A DNA stretch of 64,000 bases from VBDM01 sp035499735 (GCA_035499735.1 DATJYC010000031.1:114184-178183); one strand, 5' to 3'; positions 34,023 through 43,833 are shown, counted from the stretch's first letter. Made by a program: numbers and translations. The notes: generated by a model from the letters alone, not told the origin.

Positions 34023-36182
34023 ATGAAGGCCAGACATGTCTATTGGGGTACGGGCGCGGCCGCGCTCGCGATCTCCGTGCTCGTCGCCGCGTGCGCGGGC
34101 ATGGGGGAGAGTGCCGGAAGCGGCGGAAACATATCGGGCACTGTCACGAGCAGCAAAGGCGCCGAAGCCGGCGTGTGGGTCATCGCAGAAACCACCGACC
34201 TGCCGACGAAATACGCCAAGGTCGTCGTCACCGACGACAGCGGGCGCTATCTGATCCCCGATTTGCCGAAGGCGAATTACAGCGTGTGGACGCGCGGCTA
34301 CGGGCTGGTGGACTCGCCCAAGGTGCGGGCGGCGCCGGGCGCCAAGCTCGACCTCCAGGCAGTGGTCGCGCCGAGCGAGAAGGCGGCCGCCGAATACTAT
34401 CCCGGCATGTACTGGTACTCGATGCTCAACATCCCGGGCAGGGACCAGTTTCCCGGCACCGGCGAGAAGGGCAACGGCATCTCCTCCAACATCAAGACCC
34501 AGGAGGCATGGGTCGACACGGTGAAGAACGCCTGCCAGTCCTGTCACGCCCTCGGGTCGCACGGCATCCGCGTCGTGCCCAAGGAGTTCGGCGGCGGCGT
34601 TGCCGGTTGGGCGCGCCGCACTCAATCCGGCCAGGCGATGTCGAACATGGCGCTCGGCCTCGGCTACATGGGCATCGACGCCGCGCTCAAGAACTACGCC
34701 GACTGGACCGACCGCATCGCGGGGGGCGAGGTGCCGTTTGCCAGGCCCGAGCGGCCGAAAGGCGTCGAGCGGAACATGGTCGTCACGATGTGGGATTTCT
34801 CGACGCCGAAGTACTATCTCCACGACGGCATCTCGACCGACCGGAACAATCCGCGGCTGAACGCCAACGGCCCGATCTACGGCGCACCCGAGGAGAGCAC
34901 CGACATGGTTCCCGTGCTCGACCCGGTGAAGCACCAAGCCTCGTTCATCAAGCATCCCTACCGCGACCCGAAGACGCCGTCGTCGACAGACTTGCCGATG
35001 CAACCCTCGGCCTACTGGGGCAAGGAGCCGATCTGGGACGGCCACTCGAGCATGCACAACGCGATGATGGATAGCGAAGGCCGAGTCTGGTTTACGGCGC
35101 GGATCCGGCCGATCGGCGCGAACCCGGCCTACTGCAAGAAGGGCTCGGATCATCCTTCGGCCAGGGTCGCCCCGCAGGACAGCTCGTTCCGCCAGGTCTC
35201 GGTGTACGACCCGAAGACCGGCGAGTGGAAGCACGTCGATACCTGCTTCTCCGCGCACCACCTGTACTTCGGCCACGACGCCAACAGGACGCTGTGGACG
35301 AGCGCGGGCCCGCCGAACAGCGGCGTGGTCGGCTGGATCAACACCAAGATGTTCCTGGAGACCGGCGACGAGGCGAAATCGCAGGGCTGGACGCCGATCA
35401 TCGTCGACACCAACGGCAACGGGAAGCGCGACGAGTACGTCGGGCCGAACGATCCGGTGGACCCGAAGAAGGACAAGCGGCTCATGGCGGCCTTCTACGG
35501 CATCATGCCGAGCCCGGTGGACGACTCGATCTGGGGCCAGTCCACGGGGATCGGCTTCTCCCGCCTGGACCAGCCCGGCTACGTCGTGCGCATCATTCCC
35601 GGGCCGAATCCGTCCGAGACCGCGCTCGCCGAGGTCTTCGTTCCGCCCGAGGGCGCCTGGAGCCCGCGCGGGATCGACGTCGACAGCACCGGCGTGGTGT
35701 GGACGCCGCTAGCGAGCGGGCACATCGCCAGCTTCGATCGCAGGAAGTGCACGCGGCCGCAGAACGGGCCCGAGGCGGCGAGCGGCAAGCTCTGCCCCGA
35801 GGGCTGGACGCTCTACAGGATGCCCGGGCCGCAATTCAAGGGGCTCGATCCTTCGGGCAGCGCCAACCACGCCTATTACCTCTGGGTGGACCGCTACAAC
35901 ACGCTGGGCCTGGGCAAGGACGTGCCGATTGCAATGGCGAACGGCAGTGAATCGCTGATGGCCGTCGTGGATGGCAACATCGTCGATCTCCGTATCCCCT
36001 ACCCGCTCGGCTTCTTCACCAAGCTCGCCGACGGACGCATCGACGATCCGAACGCCGGCTGGAAGGGCAAGGGGCTGTGGACCATGTCCGGAACGCGCAC
36101 CGTGTTCCACAACGAGGGCGGCACGCAGAACAGCCCGAAGGTATACAAGGTCCAGATCCGGCCGAGCCCGCTCGCGGACTGA
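34023..36182 (+). CDS. Large mono-haem lipoprotein with carboxypeptidase-regulatory-like domain
   Basis: 719 residues. Lipoprotein signal with lipobox around LVAAC (Cys24). Residues ~36-115 form a carboxypeptidase regulatory-like beta-sandwich (GNISGTVTSSKGAEAGVWV, DDSGRYLIPDLP). One c-type haem site at C171-Q-S-C-H175. The remaining ~500 residues read like a propeller of the NHL/quinoprotein-companion type (MDSEGRVWFTARI, VYDPKTGEWKHVD, GIDVDSTGVVWTPLASGH). GGGGG ribosome site before the ATG. Probably a periplasmic, membrane-tethered redox protein; partner unknown. Confidence 0.82.
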   Translation: MKARHVYWGTGAAALAISVLVAACAGMGESAGSGGNISGTVTSSKGAEAGVWVIAETTDLPTKYAKVVVTDDSGRYLIPDLPKANYSVWTRGYGLVDSPKVRAAPGAKLDLQAVVAPSEKAAAEYYPGMYWYSMLNIPGRDQFPGTGEKGNGISSNIKTQEAWVDTVKNACQSCHALGSHGIRVVPKEFGGGVAGWARRTQSGQAMSNMALGLGYMGIDAALKNYADWTDRIAGGEVPFARPERPKGVERNMVVTMWDFSTPKYYLHDGISTDRNNPRLNANGPIYGAPEESTDMVPVLDPVKHQASFIKHPYRDPKTPSSTDLPMQPSAYWGKEPIWDGHSSMHNAMMDSEGRVWFTARIRPIGANPAYCKKGSDHPSARVAPQDSSFRQVSVYDPKTGEWKHVDTCFSAHHLYFGHDANRTLWTSAGPPNSGVVGWINTKMFLETGDEAKSQGWTPIIVDTNGNGKRDEYVGPNDPVDPKKDKRLMAAFYGIMPSPVDDSIWGQSTGIGFSRLDQPGYVVRIIPGPNPSETALAEVFVPPEGAWSPRGIDVDSTGVVWTPLASGHIASFDRRKCTRPQNGPEAASGKLCPEGWTLYRMPGPQFKGLDPSGSANHAYYLWVDRYNTLGLGKDVPIAMANGSESLMAVVDGNIVDLRIPYPLGFFTKLADGRIDDPNAGWKGKGLWTMSGTRTVFHNEGGTQNSPKVYKVQIRPSPLAD

Positions 36183-36203
36183 CGCTTCGCTGACTTCAAA
36201 TGA

Positions 36204-36232
36204 AACGCCCCGGGGACTTCTCCCGGGGCGTT
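36204..36232 (+). terminator. Rho-independent terminator
   Basis: Perfect 11-bp stem (36204-36214 with 36222-36232), 7-nt loop, followed by CTTGTTG. It lies 22 bp after the stop of the haem lipoprotein gene and 17 bp from the stop of the convergent TIG lipoprotein gene; it may serve both directions. Confidence 0.85.
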
Positions 36233-36248
36233 CTTGTTGCCGTTCGCT

Positions 36249-38012
36249 CTAGGGCAGCTGAACCACGTTGATCTGGAGATTCCCCGCGATGAAGAGCGTG
36301 TCGCCCGCGGGGTTGACCAGCATCTTGATGCTCTGAGGGAAGGCGGTGTTGGCCGGGCACGACGCCAGCGTGATGGGGAACCCCGTCACTACCTCCGTCA
36401 GCGGGTTTCCGGCTCCAGTTGGAGAAGCCAGGTCGAACGCACGCACCTGACAGGGACTCGCAATTTCGAGGGTGTAGGCACGGGCACCGTCGGGGCTGAC
36501 TGCGTAGCCCGCGGTCGTCGACGGAAGGTCGCCCACGGAGCCGAAGTTCGCGTCGTACGCGCTGTACGGCGACCCGCCGCCCACGGCCTGGGGCACGATC
36601 ATCACACTGCTCGCCCGGTCGAACGCGGGCGCGTTGATGTGCTCACGCACCGAGGGTGTGGATAGGTTCAGGGCAACGTTGGACGCGGCGAGGATTCCTG
36701 TCGAGGCCGAATACCGGATTATGGGCTGCGCGGGAGAGACTCCGCTCTGGACGAGCGCGACGGTCGCTCCGTTAGCGCCGGTTCCGGCTACCGCGTAGGA
36801 GAGCACGTTGAGGGGGTTATTGCCCGCTTGGAACATCGGAGAAAACGCCGACTGGCTCGCAGAGTATCCATACAAGCCGGTGTCCCCGCTCCCGTTGTAC
36901 CCCGTCGTGACGAGAGCGATACCGTCGTTCGCGACCGCCAGGCCACGCATGAATTCATTCGCGCCGAAGAAGAACGAATCCGGCTTGGCGACCGTCGTGA
37001 TCGTCCCCAAGGTCGAAGGGTTCAGCTCCGTCATCGAAGCATCGGAAATCGCGAGAAGCTTTGCGGCGTTCTGCGAGAGCGCGATGTCCCTGAGGTTCGC
37101 AAACGGAATCGAGTCCGGGGTAACCGGCCAGCCGCTCAAATACGCGTAGCGCAGCAGCGTGTTGTTAGCGGTATTCGCAAAGCTCAGCGCGACCAGCAGA
37201 GCCGCCCGCTCAGCGTCGTACACGAGCCCCCTCACCAGCTGCGGCGCGGACGGATACGCGAGCGTCGTGGTGGCATACGCCGGCGCGTCGATGATCCTGA
37301 GCGACGCGTTAAAGGCGACCGCGCCGCCGTTCAGCGTCACAGCGTAGATACCGGCCGTTAGCGCCGGGTAGTCGACGTGGATCTCGGTATCGCTGACCAC
37401 CGTCGGGGGCGCGACCGAGGGCGTGCCGCCGAAGCTCACCGAGGTCACCGGCGTGAATCCCTGCCCGCGAAGAATCACGTTGCCTGGTACACCGCTGGTA
37501 CCGAGGTACGGCGCGACAGCGTCGGCCTGCACCGACGACCCCACGTTGTAGCTGACGTTAGTCGTCTTCGGGCTGCCTGCGATGTGGATCCCGGAGCAGT
37601 TCGTCACTACCACGTTGCTCAGGCACGCCGAGACAGTGATCGCGGTGCTGTGCGGGCCCGCTCCGAGGTTGGCGGGCGACCCGACGTTGACCGCGGCGGT
37701 GCCTTGCTGAGTCGCGGGATTGATGACAGGAGTCGAGACCGACGTCACTATCGCGCCGTCGATGGCGATAAAGACGTACAGCGTGCCGCCGGTAATGCCG
37801 GTGATCGTCGCGGTGACGTTCTGCGATGCGGGAGCGCGTGCGCTTGGGGTTGCAGCCGAGAAATTGAGCGTGCTCGGAGACAGGCTAACGAGGGTCGGAA
37901 CCGGAGGAGCCGAACTTCCTCCTCCACCGCCTCCGCCACCGCACGAGGTGACGGCTAGCAATGCGGACAACACGAGAAAACGGTGGAACGCGCGTCGAGC
38001 GTCGCGATGCAT
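36249..38012 (-). CDS. TIG/IPT-type lipoprotein with poly-glycine linker
   Basis: 587 residues. Signal ending in the lipobox AVTSC followed by eight glycines and SSAPPVPT, a flexible tether. Then Ig-like strands and an IPT/TIG unit (DAVAPYLGTSGVPGNVILRG, QGFTPVTSVSFGGTPS), followed by a C-terminal beta-propeller-like half (LRDIALSQNAAKLLAIS, YAVSPDGARAYTL). The ATG at 38012 is preceded by GGGAGACCCACC. Probable cell-surface lipoprotein. Lower local GC than its neighbours in places. Function unknown. Confidence 0.8.
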   Translation of the reverse strand: MHRDARRAFHRFLVLSALLAVTSCGGGGGGGGSSAPPVPTLVSLSPSTLNFSAATPSARAPASQNVTATITGITGGTLYVFIAIDGAIVTSVSTPVINPATQQGTAAVNVGSPANLGAGPHSTAITVSACLSNVVVTNCSGIHIAGSPKTTNVSYNVGSSVQADAVAPYLGTSGVPGNVILRGQGFTPVTSVSFGGTPSVAPPTVVSDTEIHVDYPALTAGIYAVTLNGGAVAFNASLRIIDAPAYATTTLAYPSAPQLVRGLVYDAERAALLVALSFANTANNTLLRYAYLSGWPVTPDSIPFANLRDIALSQNAAKLLAISDASMTELNPSTLGTITTVAKPDSFFFGANEFMRGLAVANDGIALVTTGYNGSGDTGLYGYSASQSAFSPMFQAGNNPLNVLSYAVAGTGANGATVALVQSGVSPAQPIIRYSASTGILAASNVALNLSTPSVREHINAPAFDRASSVMIVPQAVGGGSPYSAYDANFGSVGDLPSTTAGYAVSPDGARAYTLEIASPCQVRAFDLASPTGAGNPLTEVVTGFPITLASCPANTAFPQSIKMLVNPAGDTLFIAGNLQINVVQLP

Positions 38013-38242
38013 GGTGGGTCTCCCTGTTACCCCGTCAGGCCCGGTGTAATTTTGTCGTGTAGCCCGGGCTCCGCCGGTGCGTAAGGTAGCCGACCTCGCG
38101 CGACCTCGCCACCTTTCAGTGCGCGGGGATTCACGAAAGGGCACGGTTTTGCGTACCCATTGTTGGGTAAGCGGGGACTGCGCCTGAATACCCGGACCTG
38201 GCCGTTCATTCCTCGGGGCGTCGAAGGTATGCTACCGACTCC

Positions 38243-39211
38243 ATGACCCGCGCCATTCGCATCCACGAGAACGGCGGGCCCGAGGTCATGCGCTGGGAGG
38301 AGATCGAGCTCCCTCCACCCGCGGCCGGCCAGGTGCGCCTGCGCCACACTGCGATCGCGGTGAACTTCTCGGACGTCAACGTGCGCCGCGGCGGCTTCTA
38401 CCTCGCGTCGCCCCAGCGTTTCCCCCTGGTCCTCGGGAACGAGGCGGCCGGGGTCGTCGCCGCCACCGGCACCCGCGTCGCCTACGTGGGCACGGGCGGT
38501 CCATTCTACGAGGACACCGGCGCGTACGCCGAGGAGCGCAACGTGCCCGCAGACTGCCTGGTGAGGCTGCCCGACGCGATCTCCGACGAGGGCGCGGCCG
38601 CGCTTCTCCTCAAAGGCCTGACCGCTGCGATGATCGTCGATCGCGTCTTCCGGCCCGGGAAAGGAGACACGGTGCTGGTCCACGCCGCGGCGAGCGGAGT
38701 GGGCCTCCTGCTGTGCCAGTGGTCGAAGCATCTCGGCGCCGCGGTAATCGGGACGGTCGGATCCGAAGAAAAAGCCCGGGTCGCCCGGGCGAACGGCTGC
38801 GACCACGCCTTCCTCTACGCCGATTTCCCTGCGGAGGTGAAGAAGGTCGTGCCGCGCGGCGTGTCCGCGGTGTTCGACGGCGTGGGCAAGGATACCTTCG
38901 CGCGCTCGATTCCCTGCGTGCGGCGCTTCGGCATGCTCGTGAACTATGGCAACGCCTCGGGCCACGTGCCCCCGCTCGACCTGCTGCTGCTCGCGAAGCA
39001 CGGCTCGCTCTCGGTATCGCGCCCGGGCTTCAGCCACTACGTCGCCGAGCGCGGCGGCCTTGAGGCGGCCTGCGCCGGGCTGTTCGAGCTCGTCGGAAGC
39101 GGCGTCCTCCGGGTGCGGATCGGTCGCCGCTACGCGCTGCGCGACGCCGCGCAGGCGCACCGCGACCTCGAGGCGCGGCGCATATCCGGGTCGGCGGTGC
39201 TCGTGCCCTAG
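38243..39211 (+). CDS. Quinone oxidoreductase (zinc-independent MDR family)
   Basis: 322 residues, NADPH:quinone reductase type. GroES-like N-half (HTAIAVNFSDVNVRRGGFY), Rossmann motif VLVHAAASGVGLLLCQW, VIGTVGSEEKARVA, VFDGVGKDTF. No structural-zinc cysteine cluster, as usual for QOR. The ATG lies 230 bp from the divergent TIG lipoprotein. That gap contains a short hairpin (38153-38168) but no gene. Confidence 0.92.
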   Translation: MTRAIRIHENGGPEVMRWEEIELPPPAAGQVRLRHTAIAVNFSDVNVRRGGFYLASPQRFPLVLGNEAAGVVAATGTRVAYVGTGGPFYEDTGAYAEERNVPADCLVRLPDAISDEGAAALLLKGLTAAMIVDRVFRPGKGDTVLVHAAASGVGLLLCQWSKHLGAAVIGTVGSEEKARVARANGCDHAFLYADFPAEVKKVVPRGVSAVFDGVGKDTFARSIPCVRRFGMLVNYGNASGHVPPLDLLLLAKHGSLSVSRPGFSHYVAERGGLEAACAGLFELVGSGVLRVRIGRRYALRDAAQAHRDLEARRISGSAVLVP

Positions 39212-39241
39212 GCTCCTGTAAAATTCGCGGAGGAGGAGCGC

Positions 39242-40369
39242 ATGAAGCCCATCTCAGGACTCGCCAGGGGAATAGCGATGGCCGCAATGATCTCGGCTGC
39301 GGGCGCGGCGCCCGCAGCGACCTTCGTCTACGTGTCGAACGCGGAGGACGGCGACATCGGCGTCTACGCGATGAATCACGACGGCGCGCTCGATGCCCGC
39401 GGGCGCGTCGCCGCGGCGAAGGTGGTGATGCCGATGGCGGTGAGCCCGGACAAGCGCATCCTCTACGCGGCGTCGCGCTCGAAGCCCTATTCGGTGCACG
39501 CCTACTCGATCGACCGCGGCACCGGCGCGCTCAAGCTGATCGCGACCTCGCCGCTCGCCGAGAGCTTCCCGTACATCTCGCTCGACCGCACCGGCCGCGT
39601 CCTGTTCGGGGCGTCCTACGGCGGCAACCTCGTGAGCGTCAACGCGATCGGCGGCGACCGTCGCGTCCTGCCCGAGCCTCTGCAGGTGATCCCGACCGCG
39701 CGCAACGCCCACGCGATCCGCGTCGACAACAGCAACCGCTTCGTCTATGTCCCGCACCTGGGCACCGATCAGGTCTTTCAGTTCGTGTTCGACGAGAGGT
39801 CGGGCCGGCTCGCCTCGAACACCCCGCCGCTCCTGCAGATGAAGGCCGGGACCGGTCCGCGCCACCTCGTGGTGTCCTCCGACAACCGCTTCGTGTACCT
39901 GCTCTCCGAGCTGGTCGCGACCGTCACCACCCTGTCGCTCGACTCGAAGACGGGCCTCCTGACCGAGGTGAGCTCGGTATCCGCCCTGCCGCCGGATTCG
40001 AAGCTCCAGCCCGGCGCGCCGCGCCCCAACTCGCGCAACGCCGACAACGACATCTGGGCGGCGGACCTGCATCTCACGCCCGACGGGAAGTTCCTCTATG
40101 CCTCGGAGCGCACCTCGAGCACGCTCGCGGCCTTCTCGGTGGACTCCGCGAGCGGCAAGCTGACGTACCTCTCCAGCACGCCGACCGAGAGGCAGCCGCG
40201 CGGCTTCGCGATCGACCCAAGCGGCAAGTTCCTCGTCGCTTCGGGCGAGAGATCCGAGACGCTGTCGGTGTATGCGATCGAAGCGGCGTCCGGCGCGCTC
40301 AAGGGCGTCGGGAAGTACCCGACCGGCAAGGGATCGAACTGGGTCGAGATCGTCTCGTTCGACGACTAG
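39242..40369 (+). CDS. Exported beta-propeller lactonase (6-phosphogluconolactonase-like)
   Basis: 375 residues, signal peptide ending at APAATF. Seven-bladed propeller of the YbhE/Pgl family: FVYVSNAEDGDIGVYAM, GPRHLVVSSDNRFVYLL, DLHLTPDGKFLYASERTS and GFAIDPSGKFLVASG, each a blade. The export signal separates it from cytosolic sugar-phosphate metabolism, so a periplasmic lactone is more likely. GGAGGAGGAGCGC before the ATG. Seven bases separate it from the flavoenzyme downstream, suggesting an operon. Confidence 0.88.
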   Translation: MKPISGLARGIAMAAMISAAGAAPAATFVYVSNAEDGDIGVYAMNHDGALDARGRVAAAKVVMPMAVSPDKRILYAASRSKPYSVHAYSIDRGTGALKLIATSPLAESFPYISLDRTGRVLFGASYGGNLVSVNAIGGDRRVLPEPLQVIPTARNAHAIRVDNSNRFVYVPHLGTDQVFQFVFDERSGRLASNTPPLLQMKAGTGPRHLVVSSDNRFVYLLSELVATVTTLSLDSKTGLLTEVSSVSALPPDSKLQPGAPRPNSRNADNDIWAADLHLTPDGKFLYASERTSSTLAAFSVDSASGKLTYLSSTPTERQPRGFAIDPSGKFLVASGERSETLSVYAIEAASGALKGVGKYPTGKGSNWVEIVSFDD

Positions 40370-40376
40370 GACCCCT

Positions 40377-41615
40377 ATGCCCGACGCCAGCGAGACCGTC
40401 TCCGCCTCCGCTTCCGCGCAGCGCCATGCCGGAATCGGCCGGCAGGTCGACAAGAGCCTGCCGCGGCGCCTGCGTAGGATCCTCGCGCTCGACGACTTCG
40501 AGGCCCCCGCGCGCCGCTACCTGCCGCGGCCGATGTACGGCTACGTCTCGGGCGGCGCGGAGACGAACGCGTCGCTGCGGGCGAACCGCGCGGCGTTCGA
40601 CTCCCATGCCCTGATCCCGCGCGTGCTGGTCGACGTCTCCGGCCGCTCGACCAAGGCGACGCTCTTCGGCCGCGAATACAGCGCGCCCTTCGGCATCGCG
40701 CCCATGGGCGGCAGCTCGATGGCCGCGTACCAGGGCGACATCGTGCTCGCGCGCGCGGCCGCCGCAGCCAACGTCCCGATGATCATGAGCGGAGCGTCGC
40801 TGACGCGGCTGGAGGACGTGCGTGCCGCAGGACGCACTGCCTGGTTCCAGGCCTACCTGCCGGGGGACGACGCCGCGATCAGGACGATGGTCGAGCGTGT
40901 CGCGCGCGGCGGCTTCGACACCCTCGTCCTCACCGTCGACGTGCCGGTCGGCGCGAACCGCGAGAACAACGTGAGGAGCGGCTTCAACCGGCCCCTGCGC
41001 CCTACTCTGCGCCTCGCGTGGGACAGCGCGCTGCGGCCCCGATGGCTGTGCGGCATGTTCCTGCGCACCCTGATCTTCCACGGCATGCCGCACTTCGAGA
41101 ACACGGGCTCTCGCGCGCCGCTCATCACGAGCACGGCCGAGCGCTACACGGGTCCGCGCGACAAGCTCTCCTGGCCCCACGTCGAGCTGATGCGCCGGAT
41201 CTGGAAGGGGCGCCTCGTGCTGAAGGGCGTGCTCGAGCCGCGCGACGCGCGCACCGCGCGCGAGAGCGGCGTCGACGGCGTCATCGTCTCCAACCACGGC
41301 GGGCGCCAGCTCGACGGTGCGATGGCGCCGCTGCACGCGCTCCCCGGGGTCGCGGCCGAGGCCGGCGGCATGGCCGTGATGATGGACAGCGGCGTCCGCC
41401 GCGGCACCGACGTGCTCAAGGCGCTCGCGCTCGGCGCGCAGTTCGTCTTCGTCGGAAGGCCCTTCCTCTATGCCGCGGCGATCGCGGGCGACGAGGGCGT
41501 GCGCCACGCGATCAGGCTGCTGCGCGAGGAGGTCGACCGCGACATGGCGCTGCTCGGGATCACCGCGCTCGCGCAGATGACTCGAGACCGGCTGGCGCCG
41601 CCAGCTCGAGTCTAG
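40377..41615 (+). CDS. FMN-dependent alpha-hydroxy acid dehydrogenase (LldD-like)
   Basis: 412 residues. Lactate/glycolate/mandelate oxidase family: YGYVSGGAETNASLR (substrate Tyr), GIAPMGGSSMAA (FMN), LTVDVPVGANRENN, LVLKGVLEPRDA (Lys) and VSNHGGRQLDG (catalytic His and Arg). Oxidises an L-2-hydroxy acid to the keto acid. An N-terminal extension of ~45 residues is longer than usual. Start ATG 40377, just after the lactonase. Together the two could open a lactone and oxidise the hydroxyacid product (inference). Confidence 0.9.
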   Translation: MPDASETVSASASAQRHAGIGRQVDKSLPRRLRRILALDDFEAPARRYLPRPMYGYVSGGAETNASLRANRAAFDSHALIPRVLVDVSGRSTKATLFGREYSAPFGIAPMGGSSMAAYQGDIVLARAAAAANVPMIMSGASLTRLEDVRAAGRTAWFQAYLPGDDAAIRTMVERVARGGFDTLVLTVDVPVGANRENNVRSGFNRPLRPTLRLAWDSALRPRWLCGMFLRTLIFHGMPHFENTGSRAPLITSTAERYTGPRDKLSWPHVELMRRIWKGRLVLKGVLEPRDARTARESGVDGVIVSNHGGRQLDGAMAPLHALPGVAAEAGGMAVMMDSGVRRGTDVLKALALGAQFVFVGRPFLYAAAIAGDEGVRHAIRLLREEVDRDMALLGITALAQMTRDRLAPPARV

Positions 41616-41635
41616 CGCGCTCTCGCCGTGCGGCC

Positions 41636-42733
41636 ATGCGCTTCATCGCCCACGTCGACATGGACGCGTTCTACGCGTCGGTCGAGCTGCTGCGCTATCC
41701 GGAGCTGCGCGGTAAGCCGCTGGTGATCGGCGGAAGGCGGCGCGCGTCGGAGGAACACGGGACTTTCCCAACGCTGCGCGAATACAAGGGGCGCGGCGTG
41801 ATCACCACGGCGACCTACGAAGCGCGGGCCCTCGGCGTCAATTCGGGGATGGCGCTGATGCGGGCGGCGAAGAAGGCGCCCGACGCGCTGCTGCTGCCGG
41901 CGGACTTCGACGAATACCGGCGCTACTCGCGACTGTTCAAGGAGGCGGTGCGCGCGCTCGCGCCCGAGATCGAGGACCGCGGCATCGACGAGATCTACGT
42001 CGATCTGAGCGCCCTCGCCGCCGAATGGTCGGAGGCGCACGACCTCGCGCGCGCCATCCAGGGCGCCGTGCGCGAGGCGACGCGGCTCTCTTGTTCGATC
42101 GGCGTCGCGCCGAACAAGCTGCTCGCGAAGATGGCCTCCGAGATGGACAAGCCCGGCGGGCTGACGCTCCTCACGGAGGCCGACATCCCGGAGCGCGTCT
42201 GGCCGCTGCCCGCGCGCAAGATCAACGGCGTCGGCCCGAAGGCCGCCGCGAAGCTCGAGGCGATGGGGATCCGCACCATCGGCGAGCTGGCGAAAGCCGA
42301 CCCCGCGCTGCTCGTCGAGCGCTTCGGGCAGAAGCACGGCGCGTGGATGCACGAGGCGGCAAACGGCCGCGACGAGCGGCCGGTGGTGACGCACAGCGAG
42401 CCGAAGTCGATCTCCCGCGAGACCACCTTCGAGGACGACCTGCACCCGGTCGACGACCGCGAAGCGCTGTCGCGCGTCTTCACCGAGCTGTGCGAGCGCC
42501 TCGCGCGCGATCTCGAGAGGAAGGGCTGCGCCGGAAGGACCATAGGCCTCAAGCTGCGCTTCGACAACTTCAAGACCCTGACGCGCGACTGCACCCTGGA
42601 AGCCCCGACGCGCGACGCCGCCGCCATCCGCCGCGCCGCGGGCGAGTGCCTCAGGCGCGTGCCGCTCGAGCGTCGCATCCGGCTGCTGGGGGTGCGGGTC
42701 GGGGCGCTCTCGCAGCAGCCGCGCGAAGCCTAG
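41636..42733 (+). CDS. dinB: DNA polymerase IV (Y-family)
   Basis: 365 residues, error-prone translesion polymerase. Motifs: HVDMDAFYASVE (metal Asp8, Asp10), GIDEIYVDLS (Asp-Glu pair, with GIDE for the usual SIDE), CSIGVAPNKLLAKMASEMDK, and the helix-hairpin-helix KINGVGPKAAAKLEAMG. The little-finger domain follows from ~250. A short insert (RRRASEEHGTFPTLREYKGR) occupies the loop after the first strand. No beta-clamp QxxLxLF motif is obvious at the C-terminus (SQQPREA). No LexA box seen upstream. Confidence 0.93.
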   Translation: MRFIAHVDMDAFYASVELLRYPELRGKPLVIGGRRRASEEHGTFPTLREYKGRGVITTATYEARALGVNSGMALMRAAKKAPDALLLPADFDEYRRYSRLFKEAVRALAPEIEDRGIDEIYVDLSALAAEWSEAHDLARAIQGAVREATRLSCSIGVAPNKLLAKMASEMDKPGGLTLLTEADIPERVWPLPARKINGVGPKAAAKLEAMGIRTIGELAKADPALLVERFGQKHGAWMHEAANGRDERPVVTHSEPKSISRETTFEDDLHPVDDREALSRVFTELCERLARDLERKGCAGRTIGLKLRFDNFKTLTRDCTLEAPTRDAAAIRRAAGECLRRVPLERRIRLLGVRVGALSQQPREA

Positions 42734-43833
42734 TCGAGGCTGCGCTCCCTCATCACCGTGGTGATGCGCCAGCGCGCGAACTCGCGCTCGAATTCCGGCA
42801 GCGTCAGGAATCCGGTGCAGGCGAAGGCGCCGCGCTGCGCGAGGCCGCCTCCTGCGAGCTTGCGGGCGAGCAGGATCGCGGGCATGCACGGGATCTCGGG
42901 GCCGTGCAAGGCGTCCGCCGTGAGGTGCCATTCCGCGCGTACGCGGCTGCCGTCGGCGCGCTTTCCCGAAACGCTCACCAGCATCCCGGCGAGGGTGCCG
43001 CCGAGGCCGTCCATGCGCGAGGCGACCCAGTCGAGCGCTCCCGCCCAGCGCTCGAGGGGCAGCTGCACGCCGTGCCGGCGCAAGCTAGCGGCGAGCCACA
43101 GGGCGCTCTGCTGCATGCCCAGCTCGAGCGCCGCGCGGAATTCGACGGTGCGCGCCTCCGGATAGAGGCGCGGAAGCAGCTCGAGGTCGGGCACGTCGCA
43201 CGCGGCCGCCCAGCGCGGTCCCAGGCCGTAGAAGCGCAGGCGCTTCAGCTCCTGCCAGCCCCAGGCGTCGCGCCACTTGCCGCCGCTCACCCACTTGAAC
43301 GGCCGCCCGGCGTGGCCGAGCACCGCCGCGAGGGTCGCGCGCCCGCGCGGCGCGCGCTGGCCGGGGGCGATCGCGATCTGGATCTCCTCGATCGTCGGCA
43401 CGCGCACTCCCAGGCTCGCGATGACGGCCGACGACAGCGCGGGCACGCTGCTCGCACCCGACACGGCGAGGCGGTCGGCCGAGCGCGCGGCCGACTGCAG
43501 GTTCTGGGCGAAGCGCGCGACGAACTGCCGTCCGTCGGCGAGATCGAAATAATGCGCGCCGGCGCCGAGCGCCGCGCGCGCCACGCCGTAGCTCTGCGCC
43601 TGGAACGGGCCCGCGCAGTGGATCACGAGGTCGGGCGCGAGGCGCTTCAGCCCGCTCTGGAAATCGCCCGCCGAATGGTCGAGGCGCGCGTGCTTCACCG
43701 GCAGCTCGCCGAAGGCGCGTCCGGCCTCGTCGGGGTTGCGGCCCGCGGCGATCACCTCCATGCCGGAGAGGGCGAGCCCGCGGCACACGCGGGCGCCGAA
43801 GTTTCCGTAGCCTCCGATTACGACGACGCGCAT
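42730..43833 (-). CDS. Saccharopine dehydrogenase-like NAD(P)-binding protein
   Basis: 367 residues. Rossmann start MRVVVIGGYGNFGARVCRGL, then ELPVKHARLD and VIHCAGPFQAQSYGVARAAL, typical of the saccharopine-dehydrogenase/trans-acting enoyl reductase group. The C-terminal half is not characteristic enough to name a substrate. The ATG at 43833 follows GGGGGAGGGCG. Ends in a 4-bp overlap with the convergent dinB. Confidence 0.85.
   Translation of the reverse strand: MRVVVIGGYGNFGARVCRGLALSGMEVIAAGRNPDEAGRAFGELPVKHARLDHSAGDFQSGLKRLAPDLVIHCAGPFQAQSYGVARAALGAGAHYFDLADGRQFVARFAQNLQSAARSADRLAVSGASSVPALSSAVIASLGVRVPTIEEIQIAIAPGQRAPRGRATLAAVLGHAGRPFKWVSGGKWRDAWGWQELKRLRFYGLGPRWAAACDVPDLELLPRLYPEARTVEFRAALELGMQQSALWLAASLRRHGVQLPLERWAGALDWVASRMDGLGGTLAGMLVSVSGKRADGSRVRAEWHLTADALHGPEIPCMPAILLARKLAGGGLAQRGAFACTGFLTLPEFEREFARWRITTVMRERSLD

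Noticed and set aside
38153..38168. Short hairpin TACCCA-TTGT-TGGGTA upstream of the quinone reductase gene
   Set aside because: Only 6-7 bp and no T-run or operator context; could be chance.
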